From NCBI RefSeq assembly GCF_014930365.1, contig NZ_JABXWI010000012.1, positions 233,044 to 297,043 on the forward strand: a stretch of 64,000 nucleotides of DNA, written 5' to 3'. Under the pieces are notes generated by a model. That model was not told the DNA's origin, did not search any database, and saw only the letters and a list, made by a program, of their open reading frames with translations. Positions 42,611 through 51,286 of this stretch are shown here, one piece after another. Position numbers and translations under genes: made by a program. Origin of the DNA: Streptomyces caniscabiei (lineage in GTDB: Bacteria > Actinomycetota > Actinomycetes > Streptomycetales > Streptomycetaceae). Each line of letters starts with the position of its first letter. Within the stretch, counting starts at the first letter, position 1.

Positions 42611-43585
42611 TCAGGAGGGCTTGAGGTACAGCTGATCGAAATTCGCATCGCACTGGTTGCCCTCGTTGCACACGATCTTGATCTCGTTCGTGCCCTTGTT
42701 CAGGGTGACGAGGGCCCAGGTGCTCTGCCAGCCCTTCGCATAGTCGCCCTTGGGCGAATTGGAGAAGTTCTTCAGGTTCAGCGGGCGGCTCTGAGGGGTG
42801 CCGTTGACGACGAGCGTCGCGTCAGCATCCACACCGGGAATGCCGTACTGCACGTACAGGCGGTATTCACCGGACTTGGCGAGGTCCTCCATCTTCCAGG
42901 TGATGGACGAACCCACCGAGTTGAAGTTCCCCACATAGAACCCGCCCTCCGACTTCGCGCCGGCGACGTCGGAGGCGATGGCCGCGTTGCCGCCGAGGAG
43001 GAGGGTCTTGGCCTCGGCCTTGGGGAGTTCGGCGGTCTCCGCGTCCTTGGACTTGCTGGGCGTCGGGCTGGGGTCGGCGCTCTCCTGGGTGTTGGGGCCG
43101 GCGGAGGCACCGGTGTCGTTGCCCGAGGCGTTGTCGGAGTCGTCGCCGCCGAGCATGGCGACGCTGATGCCGATCACCACGGCGGCCACCACGGCGATCG
43201 CGCCGATGAGGAGGCCCTTGGTGTTGGGGCCACGGCCCCGGCCACCGCCCCCGCCGCTGTTGTAGGCCTGCTGACGCGTCGTCTGGGCGCCGCCGGAGAA
43301 GCTCTCGGGGGCCTGGTAGTGCGCGTTCGGCTGGCCCGGGGCGCCCTGCGGCTGGCCGTACGCCTGCTGCGGGACCTGCCCGTACTGCGCGGTCGCGGCC
43401 TGCGGAGCCTGCTGGGTCTGCTGCCCGTACTGCCGCTCGCCGACCGGTCGGACCCGGTTGACCGCGTTCGGGTAGCCGTAGCTCCCGCTGGGCGGCTGGG
43501 CTCCTCGGGCCTGCCCGTCCTCGTAGAGGTAGCCGAACGGGTCGTCGTCCTCGGGCGTGCTCGCGCCGTTGTTGCCGGGCGTCAT
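42611..43585 (-). CDS. membrane-anchored protein with C-terminal carbohydrate-binding-like domain
   Basis: A 324-residue protein. Residues 1-115 are disordered and rich in Gln, Gly, Pro and Tyr (YGQQTQQAPQAATAQYGQVPQQAYGQPQ). Residues 123-145 form one membrane helix (GLLIGAIAVVAAVVIGISVAML). A Ser/Asp linker leads to a beta-sandwich of about 135 residues resembling CBM35 or CBM6 (GGFYVGNFNSVGSSITWKMEDLAKSGEYRLYVQYGIPG ... FDQLYLKPS). It may bind wall or extracellular polysaccharide. It is followed on the same strand by no gene and preceded by cdgB. Confidence 0.78.
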   Translation of the reverse strand: MTPGNNGASTPEDDDPFGYLYEDGQARGAQPPSGSYGYPNAVNRVRPVGERQYGQQTQQAPQAATAQYGQVPQQAYGQPQGAPGQPNAHYQAPESFSGGAQTTRQQAYNSGGGGGRGRGPNTKGLLIGAIAVVAAVVIGISVAMLGGDDSDNASGNDTGASAGPNTQESADPSPTPSKSKDAETAELPKAEAKTLLLGGNAAIASDVAGAKSEGGFYVGNFNSVGSSITWKMEDLAKSGEYRLYVQYGIPGVDADATLVVNGTPQSRPLNLKNFSNSPKGDYAKGWQSTWALVTLNKGTNEIKIVCNEGNQCDANFDQLYLKPS

Positions 43586-43798
43586 CCCTAGGTCTCCTCA
43601 GCGGTGCGGTACTTACACGTACGGGTGGCGGGTTGGTGCGTAGGGGTGTAGGAGAGCGAGCCTACCCGCTCGCGGTGACCCAAACGGGTGACTCGGACCT
43701 CATCACCGGACCGGCACACCTCCGACCAGGCCCTTTTCAGCCGCTGCACGCCGCTGACCTGGGCTTCCACCCTGGTGTCTCCACTGTCACACAGGGCG

Positions 43799-45547
43799 CT
43801 ATCCGGCTCGCCTGTGCTGTCTGGGACGAGATCGTTTCTCGACGTACATCCGCTCGTCAGCTGATTTCAACACCTCGTCCGCCGTCATTCCGCAGTGGGC
43901 CCATCCGATGCCGAAACTGGCCCCGACGCGCATCGCGCGACCGTCGACGCGAATCGGCTGGATGATCTCGTTGCGCAGGCGTACGGCGAGGTCCTGGGCG
44001 TCCGCGCGGCCGAGTCCGTCGGCGAGGACGACGAACTCGTCACCGCCGAGCCGGGCCACGGTGTCGCCGTCGCGCACACCCCGGCTGAGCCGCCGGGCCA
44101 CCTCGATGAGGACCGCGTCGCCCGCGTTGTGCCCGAACCGGTCGTTGATCGACTTGAACCCGTCGAGGTCGCAGAAGAGCACCGCGAGCCCCTTGGTCCC
44201 GTCGTCCCGCTCGTCCTCGGGCGCGACGGTGTGCACATGGTGGTCGAAGGCGTCGTACGGCCCGCCGGAGGCGTGGAAGTCGAAGGCGTGCCCGCTGTGC
44301 CCGGCGGCCTCGTACGCGTCGAACGACGGGTGCGGCAGCCGGGCCGCGTGCTCGGCGCCGAACTCCCCGTGCTCACCCCCGGCCCCCTGCTCGCCGAACT
44401 GTCCGAAGGCCGCGTTCATCGAGTCGGCCGCCGCGCCGGCCGGCAGGGACTGGGGGCGCTGGCAGATGCGGGCGGAGAGGCGCGAGCGCAGCTCGGCCGA
44501 GTTCGGCAGGCCGGTGAGGGCGTCGTGCGAGGCGCGGTGCGCGAGCTGGAGCTCACGCCGCTTGCGCTCCTCGATGTCCTCGACGTGGGTCAGCAGGAAG
44601 CGGGGGCCGTCGGCGGCGTCCGCGACCACGCTGTTGCGCAGCGAGACCCACACGTACGTCCCGTCGCGGCGCCCGAGCCGCAGCTCGGCGCGGCCGCCCT
44701 CGGCGGAGGTCCGCAGGAGTGTGCCTATGTCCTCGGGGTGGACGAGGTCGGAGAAGGCGTACCGCCGCATGGCGGAGGCGGGGCGTCCCAGCAGCCGGCA
44801 CAGGGCGTCGTTGGTCCGCAGGATCCGGCCGTGCTGGTCGCCGCCCATCTCCGCGATGGCCATACCGCTCGGGGCGTACTCGAAGGCCTGGCGGAAGGAT
44901 TCCTCGCTGGCACGCAGCGCCTGCTGCTCTCTTTCGAGCCTGACCAGTGCACGCTGCATGTTGGCGCGCAGCCGAGCGTTGCTGATCGCGATGGCGGCCT
45001 GGAAGGCGTACATCTGGAGCGCTTCGCGTCCCCACGCGCCCGGTCGGCGACCGTTTCGCGGCCGGTCCACGGAGACGACACCGAGCAGTTCGCCGCAGGA
45101 GGCGCCGCCGGCGCCCGGGGTGTACATCGGCGCGAAGAGGCGGTCGGAGGGGTGCCACTCGTCCTCGAAGCGGGGCGCGGGGCCGTCGGTGTACCACTGG
45201 GGCACGTCGTCCTCGTCGAGCACCCAGCCCTCGGTGTGCGGTATGAACCGCAGGTCGCCCCAGGCCTCGCCCATGCTCAGCCGGCGGTCCCAGGAGGCGC
45301 GGGAGCCGACGCGGCCGGTGATCAGGGCCTCGGCCGCGCTGTTCCCGGAGAGGGCGGCGACGACCAGGTCGCCGTCGGGGCGGACCAGGTTCACGCAGGC
45401 CAGTTCGTAGCCCAGGCCGTTGACCACGCCGTCGGCGACGGTCTGCAGTGTGTCGGCCAGGCTGCGTGCGGTGTTCATGTCCGCCATCACCTGGTGCAGC
45501 TGCCGCAGCGTCGTCAGACGGACGTAGGGCTCCGACTCGGTCTCCAT
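43799..45547 (-). CDS. cdgB: diguanylate cyclase CdgB (GAF-PAS-GGDEF)
   Basis: A 582-residue cyclic-di-GMP synthase. GAF domain about 15-190 (TLQTVADGVVNGLGYELACVNLV), PAS about 210-325 (SFRQAFEYAPSGMAIAEMGG), then the GGDEF domain with LGGDEFVV at about 501-505 and the product-inhibition site RDGD nine residues before. Between the domain's first helix (NSAELRSRLSARI) and the strand LAVLFCDLDGFKSIND is a 95-residue insert rich in Gly, Ala, His and Phe. In S. coelicolor CdgB links BldD and c-di-GMP to development. A Crp-type site and three heptamer repeats lie upstream. Confidence 0.9.
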   Translation of the reverse strand: METESEPYVRLTTLRQLHQVMADMNTARSLADTLQTVADGVVNGLGYELACVNLVRPDGDLVVAALSGNSAAEALITGRVGSRASWDRRLSMGEAWGDLRFIPHTEGWVLDEDDVPQWYTDGPAPRFEDEWHPSDRLFAPMYTPGAGGASCGELLGVVSVDRPRNGRRPGAWGREALQMYAFQAAIAISNARLRANMQRALVRLEREQQALRASEESFRQAFEYAPSGMAIAEMGGDQHGRILRTNDALCRLLGRPASAMRRYAFSDLVHPEDIGTLLRTSAEGGRAELRLGRRDGTYVWVSLRNSVVADAADGPRFLLTHVEDIEERKRRELQLAHRASHDALTGLPNSAELRSRLSARICQRPQSLPAGAAADSMNAAFGQFGEQGAGGEHGEFGAEHAARLPHPSFDAYEAAGHSGHAFDFHASGGPYDAFDHHVHTVAPEDERDDGTKGLAVLFCDLDGFKSINDRFGHNAGDAVLIEVARRLSRGVRDGDTVARLGGDEFVVLADGLGRADAQDLAVRLRNEIIQPIRVDGRAMRVGASFGIGWAHCGMTADEVLKSADERMYVEKRSRPRQHRRAG

Positions 45548-45625
45548 TCGCCCTCCCCCCGAGATCTCGTGGCAGCTCCAGGCTCCAGGTACCTGCGTAA
45601 CCTGCTCGGTGTGCTTAACTCGCGG

Positions 45626-45655
45626 GCTTACAACCGCTTACAGTTCCCGCTTACA
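45626..45655 (-). promoter_or_regulatory. three GCTTACA direct repeats upstream of cdgB
   Basis: GCTTACA occurs at 45626, 45636 and 45649, spacings of 10 and 13 bases, about 80-110 bases before the cdgB start. This suggests an activator or sigma-factor-related array. Confidence 0.4.
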
Positions 45656-45728
45656 GGTTCCAGCTTCCCCGCCACTGAATCACAGCGCGAAGCCCACTCG
45701 GTACACAGGGTCAACAAAATATGGCTCC

Positions 45729-45744
45729 TGTGACTCAAGTCACA
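45729..45744. promoter_or_regulatory. Crp-type operator
   Basis: TGTGACTCAAGTCACA matches TGTGA-N6-TCACA exactly and the streptomycete Crp motif GTG-N6-GNCAC. It lies 182 bases before cdgB and 194 bases before the divergent flavin reductase gene. Confidence 0.65.
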
Positions 45745-45937
45745 GCGGAAGATGAGCAATTGAGTGGAGTTTATGCGTTTCCCACGTGCGCTTCCTGAAC
45801 AGAATTCAGAACTCTGTGTAGGCAGTGTGAGCGACCTTGAGCGGACGGCTCGGACGGCGACCTAGGTCGCAGGTCCCGGAGCGGGGTCGGGCCCCGGGCC
45901 GATGTGGGGACCGCTTGCCGCAGGCTAGCGTGCGAGC

Positions 45938-46540
45938 GTGTCCAAGACGGTTCCTCTCGCAAACGCGCCCCTGGCCCAGCGCACCCCGGCCACCCCCGGT
46001 CCCCTGCCCGCCGGGCATGCTGAGGGGGTGAGCGAAGACGAGTTCCGTGCCGCGATGTCCCGACTGGCGGCGGGTGTGGTCCTGGTGACCGCGCACGAGG
46101 CCGCGCTGGATCCGGACGGGCCGCGCGGCGAGGACGTCGGCATGACGGCCACCTCGTTCATGTCCGTCTCCCTCGACCCGCCCCTCGTCATGGTGAGCCT
46201 GCGCGAGGGCTCCCGCATGGACGACCTCCTCGCCGAGCAGCCGCTGTGGGCGGTCTCCGTCCTCTCCGACCAGCAGCGCACCGTCGCGGCCCGCTTCGCC
46301 ATGCGCAACCGCGTGAGCGACCGCCTCCTCTTCGACTCGGTCCCCCACACCCGGGGCACGACCAGCGGCGCACCCCTGATCGACAGCGCCCTGGCCACCC
46401 TGGAATGCCGCACCGAACAGCGCGTGACCGCCGGCGACCACACCCTGGTCATCGGCAGAGTCCTGACCGCCACGACCCCGGGTCCGGACACCGGGCCCCT
46501 CACCTACTTCCGGGGCCTCTACAGACAGCTGTCCCAGTAG
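45938..46540 (+). CDS. flavin reductase-family protein
   Basis: A 200-residue FMN-binding split-barrel protein: EDEFRAAMSRLAAGVVLVTAHEA, GMTATSFMSVSLDPPLVMVSLREGSRMDDLL, and a C-terminal LTYFRGLYRQL. Members supply reduced flavin or act as monooxygenase partners. TAGCGT lies 6 bases before the GTG, with no ribosome site, so a leaderless start is chosen; a second GTG at 46028 would remove a Pro/Ala-rich N-terminus and is possible. No monooxygenase gene is adjacent. Confidence 0.85.
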   Translation: MSKTVPLANAPLAQRTPATPGPLPAGHAEGVSEDEFRAAMSRLAAGVVLVTAHEAALDPDGPRGEDVGMTATSFMSVSLDPPLVMVSLREGSRMDDLLAEQPLWAVSVLSDQQRTVAARFAMRNRVSDRLLFDSVPHTRGTTSGAPLIDSALATLECRTEQRVTAGDHTLVIGRVLTATTPGPDTGPLTYFRGLYRQLSQ

Positions 46541-46575
46541 CCGAGCCGCTCCCGCGGGGAGGATGCCCGTGGCTC

Positions 46576-46627
46576 CAGCCCGAGACCTCAGCCCGAGACC
46601 TCAGCCCGTGCCCTCAGCCCGTGCCCT
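46576..46627. repeat. four tandem 13-bp repeats at the arfB stop
   Basis: Two copies of CAGCCCGAGACCT are followed by two of CAGCCCGTGCCCT, the array ending at the arfB stop codon. The two-plus-two pattern implies two rounds of duplication. Confidence 0.7.
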
Positions 46628-47055
46628 CAGCCCCAGTCCCGCCCGGACCGCCCGCGCTTGGTGTCGGAGCGCTGCTTCTTCTCCCGCAGCCGCCGTTCGT
46701 TGATCCCCCTCGGGATACGGGTCGCCCGCCGCGGCTTCGGCGGCGGCGCGGTCGCCTCCGCGAGCAGCGCGGCCAGCCGTACGGCGGCGGTCTCCCGGTT
46801 GCGCCACTGCGAACGGTGCTCGGAGGAGCGGACGCTGACCACCCCGTCGACGAGCCGCGACGCGAGCCGCTCCAGCGCCCGCGCCTTCCACACCTCGGGC
46901 AACGCCTCGGTGTTCGCGAGGTCGAACCGCAGCTCGACCTGCGAGTCACTGGTGTTGACGTGCTGTCCGCCGGGACCGGAGGAGCGGGAGAAACGCCAGA
47001 TGAGCTCGGCCTCGGGAAGCGAGACGGAGCCACGGATGACGTGAGGACCGGACAT
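46627..47055 (-). CDS. arfB: ribosome-rescue peptidyl-tRNA hydrolase ArfB
   Basis: A 142-residue release-factor-like protein that frees stalled ribosomes. The catalytic GGQ is in SSGPGGQHVNTSDSQVELRF, and the C-terminal tail is basic (PKPRRATRIPRGINERRLREKKQRSDTKRGRSGRDWG), the part that enters the empty mRNA channel. The ATG at 47053-47055 is chosen; no ribosome site is visible. Tandem repeats adjoin the stop. Confidence 0.92.
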   Translation of the reverse strand: MSGPHVIRGSVSLPEAELIWRFSRSSGPGGQHVNTSDSQVELRFDLANTEALPEVWKARALERLASRLVDGVVSVRSSEHRSQWRNRETAAVRLAALLAEATAPPPKPRRATRIPRGINERRLREKKQRSDTKRGRSGRDWG

Positions 47056-47232
47056 GCCCCCATGGTCGCGCGGATGTCCGGTCCACGTCACGCCCTTTTC
47101 CCGGTGGGTAAAGAAAGTAAAAACCGCTGGAACCTCTGGCGCCCCTCCCGACGTTCATAGGGGTACAGGTAGCTTCGTCCCCGGCACGAAGCCTTGTAAG
47201 GCACGTACGCAACGAGGGAAGGACTCCCAACC

Positions 47233-47808
47233 ATGGCTGTAAGCCTGTCCAAGGGTGGCAACGTCTCGCTCACCAAGGAGGCTCCGGGCCTGACCGCCGT
47301 CACCGTGGGCCTCGGCTGGGACGTCCGCACCACCACCGGCACGGACTTCGACCTCGACGCCTCCGCGATCGCGGTCAACCCGCAGGGCAAGGTCTACTCG
47401 GACGGCCACTTCGTCTTCTTCAACAACAAGCAGACCCCGGACCAGACCATCGTCCACACCGGCGACAACCGCACGGGCGAGGGCGCGGGCGACGACGAGG
47501 CGATCAACGTCAACCTGGCGGGCCTCCCCGCCGACGTCGACAAGATCGTCTTCCCGGTCTCCATCTACGACGCGGAGAACCGCTCGCAGAACTTCGGCCA
47601 GGTCCGCAACGCCTACATCCGCATCGTCAACCAGGCCGGCGGCGCCGAGATCGCCCGCTACGACCTCTCCGAGGACGCCGCCACCGAGACCGCCATGGTC
47701 TTCGGCGAGCTCTACCGCAACGGCGCCGAGTGGAAGTTCCGCGCGGTCGGCCAGGGCTACGCCTCGGGTCTCGTCGGCATCGCCCAGGACTTCGGCGTCA
47801 ACGTCTGA
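47233..47808 (+). CDS. TerD-family stress protein
   Basis: A 191-residue TerD protein: MAVSLSKGGNVSLTKEAPGLTAVTVGLGWDVRTTTGTDFDLDASAIAV, then GDNRTGEGAGDDEAINVNLAGLPADVDKIVFPVSIYDA. The acidic residues fit the two calcium sites of the family, linked to tellurite resistance and cell differentiation in streptomycetes. GGAAGGAC precedes the ATG. Unlike ter clusters, it is alone here, ended by a strong hairpin. Confidence 0.95.
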   Translation: MAVSLSKGGNVSLTKEAPGLTAVTVGLGWDVRTTTGTDFDLDASAIAVNPQGKVYSDGHFVFFNNKQTPDQTIVHTGDNRTGEGAGDDEAINVNLAGLPADVDKIVFPVSIYDAENRSQNFGQVRNAYIRIVNQAGGAEIARYDLSEDAATETAMVFGELYRNGAEWKFRAVGQGYASGLVGIAQDFGVNV

Positions 47809-47880
47809 GTTCCGGGCGCCGCCCGGCCGGGGGCCGACACCTCGTCCCACGGCCCGTCACGGCATCTCACGGCACCTCAC

Positions 47881-47912
47881 CGAAGGCCCCGCCACGCCCG
47901 GCGGGGCCTTCG
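47881..47912. terminator. bidirectional terminator after terD
   Basis: CGAAGGCCCCGCC (47881-47893) and its complement (47900-47912) form a perfect 13-bp stem with a 6-base loop, between the convergent terD-like gene and the gene ending at 48006. Confidence 0.8.
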
Positions 47913-48005
47913 GCCGTCCCAGCGGCGGGAGCCTGGGGCCGTCCCGGCGGCGGAGGCTCGGGCCGTTCCAGCCGGGGCGGCCGGCGGAGCCCCGACGCAC
48001 CGGCG

Positions 48006-48683
48006 TCACACGCGCCAGTCCGCGGCGTACTGGATGTGCAGCGTCCCGGGAAGGCGCCGCCGGTTCCGTATCCGGGACCACGGGCCGGGGTCCAGCTCGA
48101 CGCAGAAGTGGCCCGCGTGCGGCCGGCGGTACGGGAACGACGGGGCCTGGCCGACGAGGCCGCGCAGCCCCGTGCCGTGCTCGCGGAACGCGGTGGGGCT
48201 GCCCACGACGAACAGCGTGTGCGCCGCGATGTCGAAGGCGAGGTGGTCGCGGTACGACCGGTAGGCGCGCCGCTCGTGGTCGATGGCGTCCTCGTCGGGG
48301 AAGTCCCGCTCCGGAGTCGCCGTCGTCTGGGGCCTGCCGGTGTCGAGCCGTGCCCGCACGGGCTTCCACCTGGCCGTCGGGAACCGCAGGCTGTGGTGGA
48401 GCAGCACCAGGTCCAGCGCGACGGGTTCACCGTCGACTGAGGGGCCGGCGACGCCCTCGGGGGCGGGGGTGGCCCGGATCGGCAGATGGATCAGCGACCG
48501 GGCGGACCGGGCGGCCAGCGACCACAGGGCCACGAGCCGTTCCGCGCCGGCCCGGTCGACGTACATCGACAGCCAGTGGTGGTCGTCCCGCAACGCCAGC
48601 CGGGCCGACGACGGTTCCGCCCGGATCACCCGGAACTCGTCACCGCCCAGCCGCGCCTTGTGCACCCGCACCCGCTCTTCCAC
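48006..48683 (-). CDS. conserved hypothetical protein (225 aa)
   Basis: A soluble protein: RVRVHKARLGGDEFRVIRAEPSSARLALRDDHHWLSMYVDRAGAERLVALWSLAARSARSLIHLPIR at the start, and GHFCVELDPGPWSRIRNRRRLPGTLHIQY at the end. TACAGT lies 6 bases before the GTG at 48681-48683, so a leaderless start is chosen. The longer open frame is antisense to the neighbour. No family recognised; the many aromatic and Arg residues suggest a beta-rich fold. Confidence 0.75.
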   Translation of the reverse strand: MEERVRVHKARLGGDEFRVIRAEPSSARLALRDDHHWLSMYVDRAGAERLVALWSLAARSARSLIHLPIRATPAPEGVAGPSVDGEPVALDLVLLHHSLRFPTARWKPVRARLDTGRPQTTATPERDFPDEDAIDHERRAYRSYRDHLAFDIAAHTLFVVGSPTAFREHGTGLRGLVGQAPSFPYRRPHAGHFCVELDPGPWSRIRNRRRLPGTLHIQYAADWRV

Positions 48684-48743
48684 AGCCGCACTGTAGATCC
48701 CGGTCGATCCCGGTGTCGGGCCCTGATCGCTACCGTGCGGGGC

Positions 48744-49793
48744 ATGCTGCTGCTCGAACCTCTCCGCACGGCCGAGGACGGGACCGTCCCCGGCCCCCTC
48801 CTCGCCGAACTCACCACCCTGCACGCCTCCAACCGCGACTTCTACGCCCTGAGCGGTGACTTCCCGGACGCGAACGACATCCGCCCCGAGCAGGTGGCCG
48901 CGGCGCTGGGCGTGGAGCTGGCCGACCCGGACGTGGAGGTCCTCCTCGCCCGCGAGAGCGAGGACGAGGAGGAGGAACGGGAGGAGGAAAAGGGGCGCGC
49001 GGGACGGGCACGGGGGCGGGCCCGACGACGTCGGCTGGTCGGGATCGCCATCACCCTCGCCCGGCATCCCGATCCGGCCGACCCCGACCCGTGGATCGGT
49101 CTGCTGCTCGTCGACGCCACAGCCCAACGCCGGGGGTACGGACGCCAGTTGGCCACCCTCGTCGAGGAGCGGTTCCGGCAGGCGGGGCGGGACGCCGTCC
49201 GGCTCGCGGCGCTCGACAACAACCCTGGCGCCCTGTCCTTCTGGACCGCCCTCGGGTACGAGGTCGTCGAACGGCGCCGGGACCGCCAACTGGGCCGCCC
49301 CTGCACCGTGCTGCGCAAGTCGCTGCGCACACCGCGCCGGGCCGCGAGGATCGCCGTGGTCGATCCGGAGGGCGCCGTCCTCCTCTTCAAGTACCACAAC
49401 GCCGAGGTGGGCGCGCACTGGGCCCTGCCCGGCGGCGGCCTGGACGAGGGTGAGACCCCGCGCGAGGCCGCCGCGCGGGAGTTGCGCGAGGAAACGGGCT
49501 GGACGGACCTGGAGCCGGGCGCGCTGCTGTGCACCTGGGAGCACGACTTCACCCGCTACGGCGTCCCCGTACGCCAGCACGACACGATCTACGTGGCGCG
49601 AGGCCCGCGCCGCGAACCGGTGGGCGGCGTCCTCGCCACCTCACGCGCCCATGAAAGCATCCTGACCTGGCGCTGGTGGACCCCCGCCGACCTCACCGAC
49701 CCGACGGCGGAGCCGGTCTGGCCGCCGCACCTGGGCCGGCTGCTGGCGGAGTCCGAGCCACCCGAGGCCCCGGGCTTCGCCCCCATTCCGTGA
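48744..49793 (+). CDS. bifunctional GNAT acetyltransferase and NUDIX hydrolase
   Basis: A 349-residue fusion. Residues 1 to about 190 are GNAT (VGIAITLARHP, IGLLLVDATAQRRGYGRQLATLVEERF with the acetyl-CoA loop, and LDNNPGALSFWTALGYEVV). It is interrupted near residue 75 by a charged insert, EDEEEEREEEKGRAGRARGRARRRR. Residues 195-349 are NUDIX with the box GGGLDEGETPREAAARELREETGW complete. TACCGT lies 7 bases before the ATG (leaderless type). Substrates of both halves unknown. Confidence 0.88.
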   Translation: MLLLEPLRTAEDGTVPGPLLAELTTLHASNRDFYALSGDFPDANDIRPEQVAAALGVELADPDVEVLLARESEDEEEEREEEKGRAGRARGRARRRRLVGIAITLARHPDPADPDPWIGLLLVDATAQRRGYGRQLATLVEERFRQAGRDAVRLAALDNNPGALSFWTALGYEVVERRRDRQLGRPCTVLRKSLRTPRRAARIAVVDPEGAVLLFKYHNAEVGAHWALPGGGLDEGETPREAAARELREETGWTDLEPGALLCTWEHDFTRYGVPVRQHDTIYVARGPRREPVGGVLATSRAHESILTWRWWTPADLTDPTAEPVWPPHLGRLLAESEPPEAPGFAPIP

Positions 49794-49806
49794 GCACCTC
49801 GGACTT

Positions 49807-51249
49807 TCAGGCCTTCGGCGGCTTCCCGTCCCCGTACAGCCAGTCCTCCCAGACCGGGGTCAGGTCCGCGTCCGGGGCCGCTGTCGCCGCGAACTCCTCG
49901 GCGTAGTCCGTGAAGTCGGCCGTGTCGGCGTTGCCGTGGCGGTGTGCGGTCGCCCAGCCCTGGATCAGCTCGAAGAAGGCGTCGTCGCCGACGGCCCGGC
50001 GCACCTTGTGCAGGACCATGGCGCCGCGTTCGTACACCGGGCTGTCGGAGATACGGGCGGCGCTCGGCGGCTTCGCGGGCGGGAAGTCCCAGACGGCCTC
50101 GTCGTCGGCGGCGTCCTGGAAGTAGTCGCCCTCGTACAGCGCGTCGAAGGTCTCCTGGGCACTGTCGCCGCCGTGGTCCTCCTCCCACAGCCACTCGGCG
50201 TACGTGGCGAACCCCTCGTTGAGCCACATGTCCCGCCAGCTCTTCGGGGTCACGGAGTCGCCGTACCACTGGTGGGCCAGTTCGTGGACGAGGAGCGAGA
50301 GGTCGGGGGCGCCGGGGAAGACGGGGCGGTTCTGGGTCTCCAGGGCGTACTCGGCGTCCTCCGGGCGGTCGACGATCGCGCCGGTGGAGGAGAAGGGGTA
50401 CGGGCCGAAGTTTCCCTCCGCCCACCGGACGACCTCGGGGATCCGCCCCAGCACGGCCCGGCTCTCCTCGGCCTGGGAGGGATCGACCGCGACGTACACG
50501 GGAAGCCGGTGGCGGCCGCCGACCGTCGAGCGGCGGATCTCGAACTCGCCGATCGCGAGCATGGCCAGATAGCTCGCCATGGGTTCGGCGGTGTGCCAGG
50601 AGAAGGTCGTACGGCCGTCGCGGGTGGACTCGCTCCTCAACTCCCCGTTGGAGACGGCCCCCAGGCCCTCGGGGACGGTGACCGTGAGGTCGTACGCCGC
50701 CTTGTCGGAGGGGTGGTGGTTGCCGGGGAACCAGGCCATGGAGCCGGTGGGTTCGCCCAGCGCGAGGACACCGTCGGCGGTGGGCAGCCAGCCCTCGCGG
50801 GAGCCGTCGGGGTCGGTGATCGTCACGGGGGTGCCCGAGTAGCGCACGGTCGTCCGGAACGTCTCCCCGTCGTCGAGCCCCTGCTCGGGGGTGACGGTCA
50901 GCTCCTGTCCCGCCCGCTTCCAGCGCGCCGCCGCGCCCTCGACGGCGACCGACTGGACGTCCATCCCCTTGAGATCGAGGTTGAAGGAGCCGAGGTCCCG
51001 CGTCGCCCGCGCGGTGACGACGGCGGTGGCACGCAGGCGGGCCCGCGCATCGGGGTCGTAGCGGAGGGTGAGGGCGTAGTGGGTGACGTCGTACCCGCCG
51101 TTGCCGAGGCGGGGGAAGTAGGGGTCGCGGAGGCCGGCGGAGCCCTTGGCCCTCTCGGCCTCGCCGCCGCCGTCGGTGCACGACGTGAGCGTGAGGGCCA
51201 GCGCGACGGTCAGGAGGGCGGCCGGGACAACCCGTGCGGATCGGGACAC
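49807..51249 (-). CDS. M1-family metallopeptidase, lipoprotein
   Basis: A 480-residue zinc aminopeptidase of the M1 family, exported. Signal peptide with lipobox LTSC. Zinc motif HELAHQW (about residues 322-328) and NEGFATYAEW 18 residues later supply the ligands. The N-terminal beta-domain and the GxMEN-like position are present as ALETQNRP. GTG 51249 is chosen because TAGGAT lies 7 bases before it, supporting a leaderless start; a 10-residue longer frame exists. Divergent from the gene at 51287. Confidence 0.92.
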   Translation of the reverse strand: MSRSARVVPAALLTVALALTLTSCTDGGGEAERAKGSAGLRDPYFPRLGNGGYDVTHYALTLRYDPDARARLRATAVVTARATRDLGSFNLDLKGMDVQSVAVEGAAARWKRAGQELTVTPEQGLDDGETFRTTVRYSGTPVTITDPDGSREGWLPTADGVLALGEPTGSMAWFPGNHHPSDKAAYDLTVTVPEGLGAVSNGELRSESTRDGRTTFSWHTAEPMASYLAMLAIGEFEIRRSTVGGRHRLPVYVAVDPSQAEESRAVLGRIPEVVRWAEGNFGPYPFSSTGAIVDRPEDAEYALETQNRPVFPGAPDLSLLVHELAHQWYGDSVTPKSWRDMWLNEGFATYAEWLWEEDHGGDSAQETFDALYEGDYFQDAADDEAVWDFPPAKPPSAARISDSPVYERGAMVLHKVRRAVGDDAFFELIQGWATAHRHGNADTADFTDYAEEFAATAAPDADLTPVWEDWLYGDGKPPKA

Positions 51250-51286
51250 GACGGCGATCCTATGAGGACATGACACCATCGCCTAC

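Noticed and set aside
45729..45744. BldD box reading of the cdgB palindrome
   Set aside because: The spacing between TGAC and GTCA halves is 4, not the 5 of the BldD consensus, whereas the Crp pattern fits exactly.
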